This document shows positions 56,214-63,136 of a DNA stretch of 64,000 bases, one piece after another. The notes beneath the pieces were generated by a model. The model saw only the letters and a program-made list of their open reading frames with translations, was not told where the DNA came from and made no database searches. Within the stretch, counting starts at the first letter, position 1. Each line of letters begins with the position of its first letter. The position numbers were made by a program, and so were the translations under genes. Origin of the DNA: Candidatus Woesearchaeota archaeon (lineage in GTDB: Archaea > Nanobdellota > Nanobdellia > Woesearchaeales > UBA10216); NCBI GenBank assembly GCA_016184345.1, contig JACPCV010000006.1:1-64000 (forward strand), read 5' to 3'.

Positions 56214-56951
56214 TTATTTAATGTATTGAAGGTCGTGCTTATAAGGCTGGCCTGCAAGCTTTCCTATCTTCACCATTAGCTCTGTGACAAGCCTTCGCAA
56301 TAGCTTGCGGTTTTTCTCGGTTTTTTTGTTGAGGTCTATTGCGTAGTAGCGTGAAAAGCTTATCTCTTCTCCAAATGTTATTTGGACGAGATGGGAGAAG
56401 TTGAAATAAAAGAGGGAAAGCGGGTCTTTTAAGAGCTGGTTATTTAGCTGTGGCAGTATAGGATGGGGGAATTTCCATGCCCGGTGGCTTCCTTTTATCC
56501 CTACGGGGATTATGGTCTTTTTGGACAGGATAGCAAGCCTTATTACGCCAGTAAATGCCCTTAGCAGCTCGTTTCTTAAAACTCCGACTTCTGACGCTTC
56601 AGGAAATATGAGCGCATTATGGCCCTTGTTCAATAATTCAGCGCCTTTTTCTATTGCCCCGCCTCCTCCCTCATTAGAAGGATTGACCTTCACCGCCTTC
56701 CATCGCCTGAAGAGCGGGTAGAAAAGGTAATACCAGTTCCGGTGTGTGAGTATGCTGAGGTGCCTGTTTGTGTGCGGGACAATAATGGCCGAAAGTGCCA
56801 GAAGGTCAAGGGCACCCTGGTGGTTCGCGGCAAAGATGTAGGTTTTGCCTGGCTGAACCCTTTCAAGCCCTTTGATGTTAAAGTTGAACAACTTCCTGAC
56901 CAGCGGGAAGATTGTTCTTCTGCTTATCCGGTGCACAAGCTGCTTTGCCAC
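56214..56951 (-). CDS. PlsC-like acyltransferase
   Basis: About 245 residues: FAANHQGALDLL contains HxxxxD, and ALIFPEASEVG the FPEGxxS-like block of glycerolipid acyltransferases (here with Ala for Gly). It would move an acyl group to a lysolipid-like acceptor at the membrane, although archaeal membranes are mainly ether lipids. TATA tttatata (near 56974-56981) is too close to the ATG at 56963; a GTG at 56951 or TTG at 56954 fits a leaderless start. Divergent from the GT4 gene. Confidence 0.75.
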   Translation of the reverse strand: MAKQLVHRISRRTIFPLVRKLFNFNIKGLERVQPGKTYIFAANHQGALDLLALSAIIVPHTNRHLSILTHRNWYYLFYPLFRRWKAVKVNPSNEGGGGAIEKGAELLNKGHNALIFPEASEVGVLRNELLRAFTGVIRLAILSKKTIIPVGIKGSHRAWKFPHPILPQLNNQLLKDPLSLFYFNFSHLVQITFGEEISFSRYYAIDLNKKTEKNRKLLRRLVTELMVKIGKLAGQPYKHDLQYIK

Positions 56952-57061
56952 CAAGGAAATCATTTGCCTGCAGTTTATATATGTTTTCCCGGCTCGACTG
57001 TATTCCAAGGGACGTAAGGGTCGCAAAAGTTTTAAATAAGCACAGCTTGACCTCCACAGGG

Positions 57062-58216
57062 ATGAACGTGGCAATTGTGGGCGATTGTGTAACGCCCTTG
57101 ATGACAGGTGCCAGCAGGAGCACTTTACGATTTGCGGAACTTTTATCTAAACGGGGGCATAAGATAATAATTATAGCAGCCAGATATCCCGGGATGAAAA
57201 ATGTTGACTTGCTGAATGGGGTAAAAACTTACAGGTTCCGCTCAGTTGCTGTGCCAAAGTATGGAAAGAGCCTTCGTATCTTCTTTCCGACTGTCAGCGA
57301 GCTAAAAGACATTCTGCTAAAGGAAAAAATACATCTGTTGCATGTTATGGTTCCAACTCCAGCCACGTTAATGGCTGTAATGGCAGCAAAGTCTCTTGGA
57401 ATTAAGATCGTTGCACATTCGCATACGCAGTCCCAGAACGTGCTTTACGGCATTCCGGGATTTTCTGACAGCAAAACGCTGAACCACATCCTGAATAAGT
57501 ATCTTGCCTGGTTTTATAAACAGGCCAACATAGTCATCTGCCCGTCAAAATTTGGCGAAGCACTTTTAAAAAAATACAATCAGAGGTTAAAAACGGTGGT
57601 GGTAAGCAATGGTGTTGACACCTCAAAATTCAAAAAAGCCAGTCCAAGAGCTTTTCTTGACAAGTACGGGCTCTCAAAAAGGGCCAAGAGGATATTGTTT
57701 GTAGGGAGGCTTCACCCTGAAAAGAGCATTGAGACATTAATAAGGTCTATGCCTTATGTTCTGAGAAGGCTCACTGATGTTCAGCTGGACATAGTTAGCA
57801 GCGGGTATTTGCTCAAGCCACTGAAAAGAAGTTCCAAAAAGCTAGGCCTGGAAAAGCATGTGAGATTTTTCGGGAACATTCCGGATAAGGAGCTGGTAAT
57901 GGCTTATAACGCGTGCGATGTCTTTGTATTGCCTTCGCTTGCAGAACTTGAGGGTATGGTTGTACTGGAAGCGATGTCGTGCGGCAAGCCAGTCATCATA
58001 GCAGACTCAAAGGATAGCGCGGCAGCGGATTTAGTGGAAGGCAATGGCTTGTTGTTCAAACCTGAGGACTACAAAGACCTATCGGGAAAAATATTGGCTT
58101 TGCTTCAAAATGAGCGCATGCGTAGGAAGATGGCAGATGTAGGTTACAGGAAAAGCAAGGAGTACGATGTAACCAAAAGCGTAAAATCGCTTGAGAAGAT
58201 ATATGCCTCTTTATGA
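57062..58216 (+). CDS. GT4-family glycosyltransferase
   Basis: 384 residues, GT-B fold: MNVAIVGDCVTPLMTGASRST, IVAHSHTQSQN, VVVSNGVDTSKF, ILFVGRLHPEKSIETLIRSM and SLAELEGMVVLEAMSCGKPVI with the E(x)7E motif. It resembles lipid-directed mannosyl/glucosyltransferases. It probably glycosylates a membrane lipid or polyprenol; nearby UbiA and PAP2 genes fit. TATA tttaaata is about 27 nt before the ATG, so the 150-nt extension is not coding. Confidence 0.82.
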   Translation: MNVAIVGDCVTPLMTGASRSTLRFAELLSKRGHKIIIIAARYPGMKNVDLLNGVKTYRFRSVAVPKYGKSLRIFFPTVSELKDILLKEKIHLLHVMVPTPATLMAVMAAKSLGIKIVAHSHTQSQNVLYGIPGFSDSKTLNHILNKYLAWFYKQANIVICPSKFGEALLKKYNQRLKTVVVSNGVDTSKFKKASPRAFLDKYGLSKRAKRILFVGRLHPEKSIETLIRSMPYVLRRLTDVQLDIVSSGYLLKPLKRSSKKLGLEKHVRFFGNIPDKELVMAYNACDVFVLPSLAELEGMVVLEAMSCGKPVIIADSKDSAAADLVEGNGLLFKPEDYKDLSGKILALLQNERMRRKMADVGYRKSKEYDVTKSVKSLEKIYASL

Positions 58217-58228
58217 CTTGGCTTGGCA

Positions 58229-58585
58229 TCATTTATGCGGTTTAGCATCCTCATAGATTATGATGCCTATGCGCTTCATCAGCACAAAACCGTATCCCCA
58301 GATTATTGGCATCCATAATGGCATGCCGAACAGGTCTGCAGCGGCAAACGTGTGAATATGGGCGATGTCTGTTTCAAACACCTCAATGACAAATCCCATC
58401 AGCATTCCATAGCCGAATGCAAATATGTCACCGTGTAGGCGCTTGATGGAGAAAAGGAGTCCAATCATGGCAAGAAGAATGACGCTGAACAGCACAGTAT
58501 GGCTCCATAGGAAGTAGGCGATTACTGCGCCAAAAAGCAGGGGCAGGGTTTCAAGAGCTATCTGCGCGATTGCCTTCTTTCGCAT
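58229..58585 (-). CDS. Four-helix membrane protein of unknown function
   Basis: 118 residues with about four membrane helices (ALETLPLLFGAVIAYFLW, SVILLAMIGLLFSIKRL, GDIFAFGYGMLMGFVIEVF, PLWMPIIWGYGFVLM) and a short His-Thr-containing loop. ATG at 58585, about 27 nt after a TATA (tttttaaatag); the in-frame extension to 58651 is ignored. Conserved-looking G-Y-G repeats suggest a packed bundle. It is in a run of membrane-lipid genes. Confidence 0.6.
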   Translation of the reverse strand: MRKKAIAQIALETLPLLFGAVIAYFLWSHTVLFSVILLAMIGLLFSIKRLHGDIFAFGYGMLMGFVIEVFETDIAHIHTFAAADLFGMPLWMPIIWGYGFVLMKRIGIIIYEDAKPHK

Positions 58586-58658
58586 GGAAAACAAGCCGGG
58601 GGAACTATTTAAAAATTTTCTGGCATTTTCTGGCATCCGGTGCAGGCACAATGCTGCT

Positions 58659-59435
58659 TCACCTTGTCCATACAGCCCTGAAAAGCCCTCTTATGCTTTT
58701 TGACAGGTAAATCCCGAATACAAGAATTATATAGGCTGCAATTATGAGCGGATAGATTAAGCTTGGAGCAGACCTGTCAATTATGGCTAGCGGGATGATT
58801 GCCAGGAAGGACATAACTTGTAGAAAAAACAGCTTGCCCTGCGAGTATGACTTCAGCACTTTCCTCTCTTCCCAGCCCTGCACGTCCATTTCTACTATCC
58901 TTCGGACGCAAGCAAGGCCGAAAAAGAGCAGGGCGATTGCTAAAATGAGAAGGTACGGAACTTCATTTCTCACCAGGAAGATGCCCATAAGAAAACGCAA
59001 TGGGTGGGTAACCGTATTGGCTACTAGTTCTGCATAAGGCACTTTTTTCGCTATGAACGTGTAGAACAGGTTTATGGCGATAATGGCAAGAAATATGTAG
59101 AAAACGTTCCTGTGAAAAAAAGTGATTCCTCCCACCAACCCTGCGGCAAGGAGCGCTATTGAGAACAGGAGTGCTGATTTAAGGCTGACATTTCCGGAAG
59201 GTAGGGGCCTTTTCCTTTTTTGTGGGTGCCTCGCATCTGACCTGGCATCTGCAATGTCATTTATCGTGTAGAGCCCGCCGTACAGGAGGACGTTGAACGA
59301 GACGTACAAAAGCGCGAGCTTAACCAGCAGTGCTGGATTTATGCTATTTGCGAAAAGCAGCGCTCCTGCTGCTGCGCTTAGGAAGGTTACATGGTACTTG
59401 AACCTTATGAACTTCAGATAATCAGCAAGTGCCAT
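58659..59435 (-). CDS. UbiA-family prenyltransferase
   Basis: 258 residues with about eight membrane helices. The first aspartate motif NDIADARSDARHPQKRKRPL (NDxxDxxxD) is intact; a second aspartate-rich segment (VEMDVQGWEE) is less typical. Members transfer prenyl groups to aromatic rings or glycerol phosphates; in archaea this includes digeranylgeranylglyceryl phosphate synthase. The substrate here is unassigned. Downstream of the PAP2 gene on the same strand, 12 nt apart. Confidence 0.82.
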   Translation of the reverse strand: MALADYLKFIRFKYHVTFLSAAAGALLFANSINPALLVKLALLYVSFNVLLYGGLYTINDIADARSDARHPQKRKRPLPSGNVSLKSALLFSIALLAAGLVGGITFFHRNVFYIFLAIIAINLFYTFIAKKVPYAELVANTVTHPLRFLMGIFLVRNEVPYLLILAIALLFFGLACVRRIVEMDVQGWEERKVLKSYSQGKLFFLQVMSFLAIIPLAIIDRSAPSLIYPLIIAAYIILVFGIYLSKSIRGLFRAVWTR

Positions 59436-59447
59436 TTTTTCTCAACT

Positions 59448-59969
59448 TCATAGGAAATTGACAAACATGCCCGCAGCCGCTATAGCCCCTCCAATCAAAA
59501 GCCCTCCGGCTACATCAGCCCAGTCGTGCTTTTTCAGGTAAACCCTAGATGATGCAACTGCGGTTATCATAAGCGCTCCGGCAGCTGCGACAGCAGGGTT
59601 TTTTGACAAGTTGCTTATGATTATGGCAAACACGGCAATTCTGGCTGTGTGGACGCTTGGGAATCCCCTTGCAAGGTAAGTTTGGAACAGGTTTTTTGCA
59701 GGCATAGGCACAGGCCTTTCCTTTTTGTAGAACAGCTTGATTATGCCGCATATTGCCTCGTTTGCAATGATAATTAAGGAAACTCTTAGCGCCAGTAATG
59801 GCTCAAACTTCAGCAGGTATATGATGAGTGGCACGAAAATCCAGGGCAGCCCGAAAAGAGAAAATGTGAAGAAGGTCGCAGGTGGAATTGCCACTGGATT
59901 GAAGCCTGTTTTTTGTTTTAGTATGGCCTGACTGATAAGCTCTTTTTGGATTTTGCGCCAGCGTGACAT
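59448..59969 (-). CDS. PAP2-family membrane phosphatase
   Basis: 173 residues, about five helices. The three motifs are visible: YKKERPVP (KxxxxxxRP-like), GFPSVHTARIA (PSxH) and SRVYLKKHDWADVAGG (SRxxxxxHxxxD). It would dephosphorylate polyprenyl or lipid pyrophosphates at the membrane. It may recycle products of the neighbouring prenyl/glycosyl enzymes, and shares an operon with the UbiA gene. Confidence 0.85.
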   Translation of the reverse strand: MSRWRKIQKELISQAILKQKTGFNPVAIPPATFFTFSLFGLPWIFVPLIIYLLKFEPLLALRVSLIIIANEAICGIIKLFYKKERPVPMPAKNLFQTYLARGFPSVHTARIAVFAIIISNLSKNPAVAAAGALMITAVASSRVYLKKHDWADVAGGLLIGGAIAAAGMFVNFL

Positions 59970-60060
59970 TAAGTTTCAGTCCCTTTTTTTCTACTGCAAT
60001 AGTGCAGTTTAAATTGGTTGCGGATATGAATTCAGAAAAAGAGCCTTGCAAAAACAAGGA

Positions 60061-60798
60061 TTAGCCTATTGAATACGCTACAGCAAGTGTTGCACTTACC
60101 TCAACATTCTGCGGCAGAACCTGTGTAGGGGCTGAAGTGGCTTTTTCGGCAACCGCAAGTGGCGCATAGTATGGCCTGAAGTCAAAGCTTGACTCAGAGA
60201 CTGTGCGCAGATTTCCAAGCTTTACGCCCAGGCTTTCAGCTATTGTCTTCGCCTTCTCTTTGGCTTCTGCTGCAGCGTTTGCAATCGCCTCGTTCCTCAA
60301 CTCTGCTTTCCTCTCGTCAGAAAGCGTGAACACAATGCTGTTTATCCCGTTTGCCCCTCCCTGTATGGCTGCGTCAATGAGTTTTCCGACTTCAGTTGTT
60401 TTTTCCGTAGTAATTTTGAGGACATGTATCGTGACATACCCTTCGATTATCTGCTCGCCTTCCTTGCCGTACCTTACCTTCTGGTCAAGGTAGTACTGGC
60501 TTGTCTCAATATCCTTCTTGTTAACGCCTTCGGAGATGAGCTTGTTGATGACCGCATCTGAAATCCGCGAATTCTGCTGCTGCGAAGCCTGGGCATCGGC
60601 TGCAAGCGTCTCTATCTTGGCATAAAGCTCTGCCTTGTCAGGCGGTGAATTTATGTTTGCTGTTGCTGAAACGCTGATTACATCTTGTTCCGGGGTAGTG
60701 CTTATGGTTACATTGGCAGCCCCTTTCAGCAGCAGGACAGCTACCGCAATTGCCAGTACGACAATAATTACCTTGCTGAAGCTTTCGTCCTTGAGCAT
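60061..60798 (-). CDS. SIMPL-domain (DUF541) protein
   Basis: 245 residues: an N-terminal helix anchor (VIIVVLAIAVAVLLLKGA) then the SIMPL domain, starting ISVSATANINSPPDKAEL, and the long helix ANAAAEAKEKAKTIAESLG. Many such proteins are periplasmic or exported with uncertain function. Divergent from the phosphoribosyltransferase gene; no partner visible. Confidence 0.8.
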   Translation of the reverse strand: MLKDESFSKVIIVVLAIAVAVLLLKGAANVTISTTPEQDVISVSATANINSPPDKAELYAKIETLAADAQASQQQNSRISDAVINKLISEGVNKKDIETSQYYLDQKVRYGKEGEQIIEGYVTIHVLKITTEKTTEVGKLIDAAIQGGANGINSIVFTLSDERKAELRNEAIANAAAEAKEKAKTIAESLGVKLGNLRTVSESSFDFRPYYAPLAVAEKATSAPTQVLPQNVEVSATLAVAYSIG

Positions 60799-60916
60799 CT
60801 CACCCTTTATGTGTTATGCCAAATATAAATTACTTTCTGAGGCTTCTACCCGAGTTGAAGTTAAGGCAGGCAGCAGCACTAAGTTTATATTTGCCAGCCA
60901 GGACTATACTTATGGT

Positions 60917-61555
60917 GTGTTCAACGACCGCATTGAATCTGGAAAGCAGCTTGCTGCGAAGCTGTCAAAATACAAAGGCAAGAAAGACGTCTTAGTTCTT
61001 GGCATTCCCCGAGGAGGTGTGGAAGTGGCCTATGCCATTTCCATGGAGCTTGGGACTAAGCTTGGAGTTGCTGTTGCAAAAAAGATACCTTTTCCTGGAA
61101 ACTCTGAGCTGGCTGTTGGGGCTGTTGCCTTTGGCGGCGTAGTGAGCCTTGAGGACAGCTTCGTTTTTAGCCAGGGCACTGGCAAAGACTACATTGACAG
61201 CGAGGTTAAGCGGCTGGCAGCCGAAATCAAAAGGAGGTATCTGGCGTATAATGCGGATTTTCCGGATGTGAAAAACAAGATTGCTGTTGTTGTTGACGAC
61301 GGCATGGCTACAGGCCACACTGTTTTGGCAGCTGTGAGGGCTGTGAAGAAGGGCAAGCCAAAGAAGATTATTGTGGCTGTTCCTGTCTCTTCGCGGCAGG
61401 CTGCCGAAATGGTAAGGGCAGAGTGTGATGAGCTTGTCTGCCTTGACACTCCGGATTATTTTATGGCTGTTGGCGAGTTTTACAGGAATTTTCCGCAACT
61501 CTCAGATGATGATGTTGTTGATTACATTAAGAAGTGTAAATCTATCGGGCTGTGA
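60917..61555 (+). CDS. Phosphoribosyltransferase
   Basis: 212 residues: VLGIPRGGVEVAYAIS and the PRPP-binding loop AVVVDDGMATGHTVLAAV are type I phosphoribosyltransferase motifs; the chain resembles bacterial/archaeal orphan phosphoribosyltransferases fused to hydrolases elsewhere. No base-specific motif. The GTG at 60917 is about 30 nt after TATA tttatatt (near 60881-60888), so the long in-frame extension upstream (antisense to the SIMPL gene) is not used. Confidence 0.78.
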   Translation: MFNDRIESGKQLAAKLSKYKGKKDVLVLGIPRGGVEVAYAISMELGTKLGVAVAKKIPFPGNSELAVGAVAFGGVVSLEDSFVFSQGTGKDYIDSEVKRLAAEIKRRYLAYNADFPDVKNKIAVVVDDGMATGHTVLAAVRAVKKGKPKKIIVAVPVSSRQAAEMVRAECDELVCLDTPDYFMAVGEFYRNFPQLSDDDVVDYIKKCKSIGL

Positions 61556-61948
61556 TTACTTTTTGGGTTTTTTCAGCTTTGTCTTGGCTTTTTTAGCAGG
61601 CAGGGCAGCTGCAGCAGGTCCTGCAGCCACAGCTTCTGCAGGCGCATTGTTTTTGCTTAATTCAGGGTTCGCAAGCTCTGCAGCAACCCTTTTGAACGTT
61701 TCAACCTGCTTTTCCGACAGCGAGCCAAACCTCAGGTAGTTTGACTTAATGCTTCTCAGGAATGACGACTGCTCGTACAGCTTCTGGTCTATGTCAAACA
61801 TCTTCCTATACTTCTCGTCTTCAATCGGCTTGCTTATCTCCCTCATTGAGCATTGAGTGCAGATTGGGAACTGGCCTCTTGCGCTTATCAGCACATGGTT
61901 CTTCCTGCAGATTGCACATATCTGCTTGTACTTTGGTCTCCACGCCAT
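61556..61948 (-). CDS. Zinc-ribbon protein with a Lys-rich tail
   Basis: 130 residues: CAICRKNHVLISARGQFPICTQC gives two CxxC knuckles near the N-terminus, then a helical region (YRKMFDIDQKLYEQSSFLRS) and an Ala/Pro/Lys-rich tail ending KKAKTKLKKPKK. The layout suggests a nucleic-acid- or ribosome-associated protein. It converges with the phosphoribosyltransferase, 0 nt between the stops. No named family recognised. Confidence 0.6.
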   Translation of the reverse strand: MAWRPKYKQICAICRKNHVLISARGQFPICTQCSMREISKPIEDEKYRKMFDIDQKLYEQSSFLRSIKSNYLRFGSLSEKQVETFKRVAAELANPELSKNNAPAEAVAAGPAAAALPAKKAKTKLKKPKK

Positions 61949-62041
61949 TCATTCAGCGATATGGCATCAGCTATATTAAGTTAGCGGCTTTGATATGACA
62001 GCAAGTTTTTTATATCTGTCAATCGTTATGTGATTGGGGTG

Positions 62042-62509
62042 ATGAGCATGAAAAAATTGACTGGGTTGTTTGCTGCTGCCATGAAAAAGATTGAGGCTGT
62101 TGCAAAGCCAACGCTTGTGTACGCCCATTGCGACGTGCCGTGCGGCATTTATGAGGCTAACACGATGACGATGGCTGCAGACACTGTGAACAAAATGGTG
62201 GAGAAGATAGTTGAGCTCAAGGCCCCTGGCGCTGACCCGCAGCAGCACCGTGACTTCACGAACACTGTTGTCAGGATGACCCTCACGAAGGAGGAGTGGG
62301 CTCAGAAGTGCAAGCAGGAACTCCTCATTTTGTGGACAGACTATTTCAAGGACGAGCACCTCGCCAAGTTCCCGGACTTGCACGCCAAGGTTTGGAAAGC
62401 AACCAAGCTTTGCTCGCAGGCCAAGCGCACTGTTGACCTTAACGTTGCCAGACAGCTTAAGGAAGCTGTTGCTGAGATTGCAAGGATTTTTGCAGAGACG
62501 AAAAAGTAG
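62042..62509 (+). CDS. sodN: Nickel superoxide dismutase precursor
   Basis: The mature N-terminus HCDVPCGIYEANTMT contains the nickel hook HCxxPCGxY in full. It follows a 28-residue propeptide (MSMKKLTGLFAAAMKK... LVYA) that must be removed to free His1, the axial ligand. The mature chain of about 127 residues is close to the known enzyme (117). It dismutates superoxide to O2 and H2O2. ATG at 62042 with SD GGGGTG; TATA ttttttatat lies upstream. The processing peptidase gene follows by 17 nt. Confidence 0.93.
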   Translation: MSMKKLTGLFAAAMKKIEAVAKPTLVYAHCDVPCGIYEANTMTMAADTVNKMVEKIVELKAPGADPQQHRDFTNTVVRMTLTKEEWAQKCKQELLILWTDYFKDEHLAKFPDLHAKVWKATKLCSQAKRTVDLNVARQLKEAVAEIARIFAETKK

Positions 62510-62526
62510 CAATAGCGGCGACTGCT

Positions 62527-62826
62527 ATGATTTTTTCCCGCCTTTTCCCATTTTCTATTCACATTGTCAAAGGCCATAGCATGCAACCATCCATCAATGA
62601 AAGCGACAGGGTTGTTGTTTTCAACTGGGCTTACTTATTCTCGCAGCCAAAAAGTGGTGATGTTGTTGTCTTTCGCGGCAGCGACGGCAGGGGATACGTC
62701 AAAAGAATAGCTGCAGTTACCGAAAAGGGCGAATTCCTGGTTGAAGGTGACAACAAGGGCGACAGCAGGAAGCTGCCTCCAGTCAGGAGAAGCGCGATAA
62801 TCGGCAGGGTTGTCGGGAAGTATTGA
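62527..62826 (+). CDS. sodX: Nickel superoxide dismutase maturation protease
   Basis: 99 residues of the S24/S26 signal-peptidase-like type: VKGHSMQPSI holds the catalytic Ser, and GYVKRIAAV the catalytic Lys; EGDNKGDSR is the conserved GD-N-x-DSR box. It lacks a membrane helix. The SodX name follows from the position directly after sodN, which it is known to process. The stop lies 1 nt before the 3' end of the tRNA-Gln gene on the other strand. Confidence 0.9.
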   Translation: MIFSRLFPFSIHIVKGHSMQPSINESDRVVVFNWAYLFSQPKSGDVVVFRGSDGRGYVKRIAAVTEKGEFLVEGDNKGDSRKLPPVRRSAIIGRVVGKY

Positions 62827-62861
62827 TAGCCCCGCCCGGATTCGAACCGGGGTCCCCAGCT

Positions 62862-62920
62862 TTCGTTACGCCGTTTTTTGGTCGAGCTTTTTGTGAGCCG
62901 CTGCGAACAAAAAGGTCGTG
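62862..62920 (-). other. tRNA-Gln intron 2 (37/38), 59 nt, containing element E4
   Basis: Position 37/38, the canonical place. Its ends form a relaxed bulge-helix-bulge: the central helix CTTT/AACG has one mismatch, the bulges are GGC and AAA, and the inner helix is ACG/CGT. 47 of its 59 nt (62874-62920) match the palindromic element family: TTTTTTGGTCGAGCTTTTTG and CAAAAAGGTCGTG on the plus strand. Confidence 0.7.
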
Positions 62921-62936
62921 CCAAAGGCTGGTGTGT

Positions 62937-62963
62937 TTAGTCTCCGACACAGCTGCATCGGAT
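62937..62963 (-). other. tRNA-Gln intron 1 (D-loop), 27 nt, bulge-helix-bulge
   Basis: GGTC of the D-loop pairs with GACT of the intron (four pairs, one G-T) as central helix. AAA bulges lie on both sides, and TCCGA/TCGGA forms the inner 5-bp stem. Cutting after the second base of each bulge leaves AGCGGTCAA joined to ACAC, a normal D-arm. Confidence 0.75.
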
Positions 62964-63076
62964 TTGACCGCTACACAACAGGGCTATGTCATTTTTGTAG
63001 GAAGAGACAGCTTTTAAAGTTGTTGATTTACTGTCCTGCCCGAATTGAAAACAGCTAACATCACTTTTATTTTGCC

Positions 63077-63110
63077 ACTTGAAAGTTACTAAAAATCGGA
63101 AGTTTTAAAA
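63077..63110 (+). promoter_or_regulatory. ACTTNNAAGT-N16-TATA promoter (site 8)
   Basis: Perfect palindrome ACTTGAAAGT (63077-63086), 16 bp, TATA TTTTAAAA (63103-63110). It drives the orphan gene starting at 63137. Confidence 0.75.
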
Positions 63111-63136
63111 ACAGAGTATCATTAGCAGCTGCCAGA

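Larger units (their letters stand above)
62827..62985 (-). tRNA. tRNA-Gln(TTG) with two introns
   Basis: Read on the minus strand from 62985: acceptor AGCCCTG/CGGGGCT, D-stem GTGT/ACAC, anticodon arm CCAGC-CTTTGG...A-GCTGG (anticodon TTG), T-arm CCCGG-TTCGAAT-CCGGG, discriminator A. Intron 1 (62937-62963) interrupts the D-loop; intron 2 (62862-62920) follows G37. After both are removed a regular 73-nt tRNA remains. No CCA encoded. TATA-like ctttaaaag (near 63012-63020) is about 28 nt upstream. Confidence 0.85.

Noticed and set aside
60635..60916. N-terminal extension of the phosphoribosyltransferase
   Set aside because: It runs antisense to the SIMPL gene and upstream of the TATA box; the family starts near the GTG at 60917.
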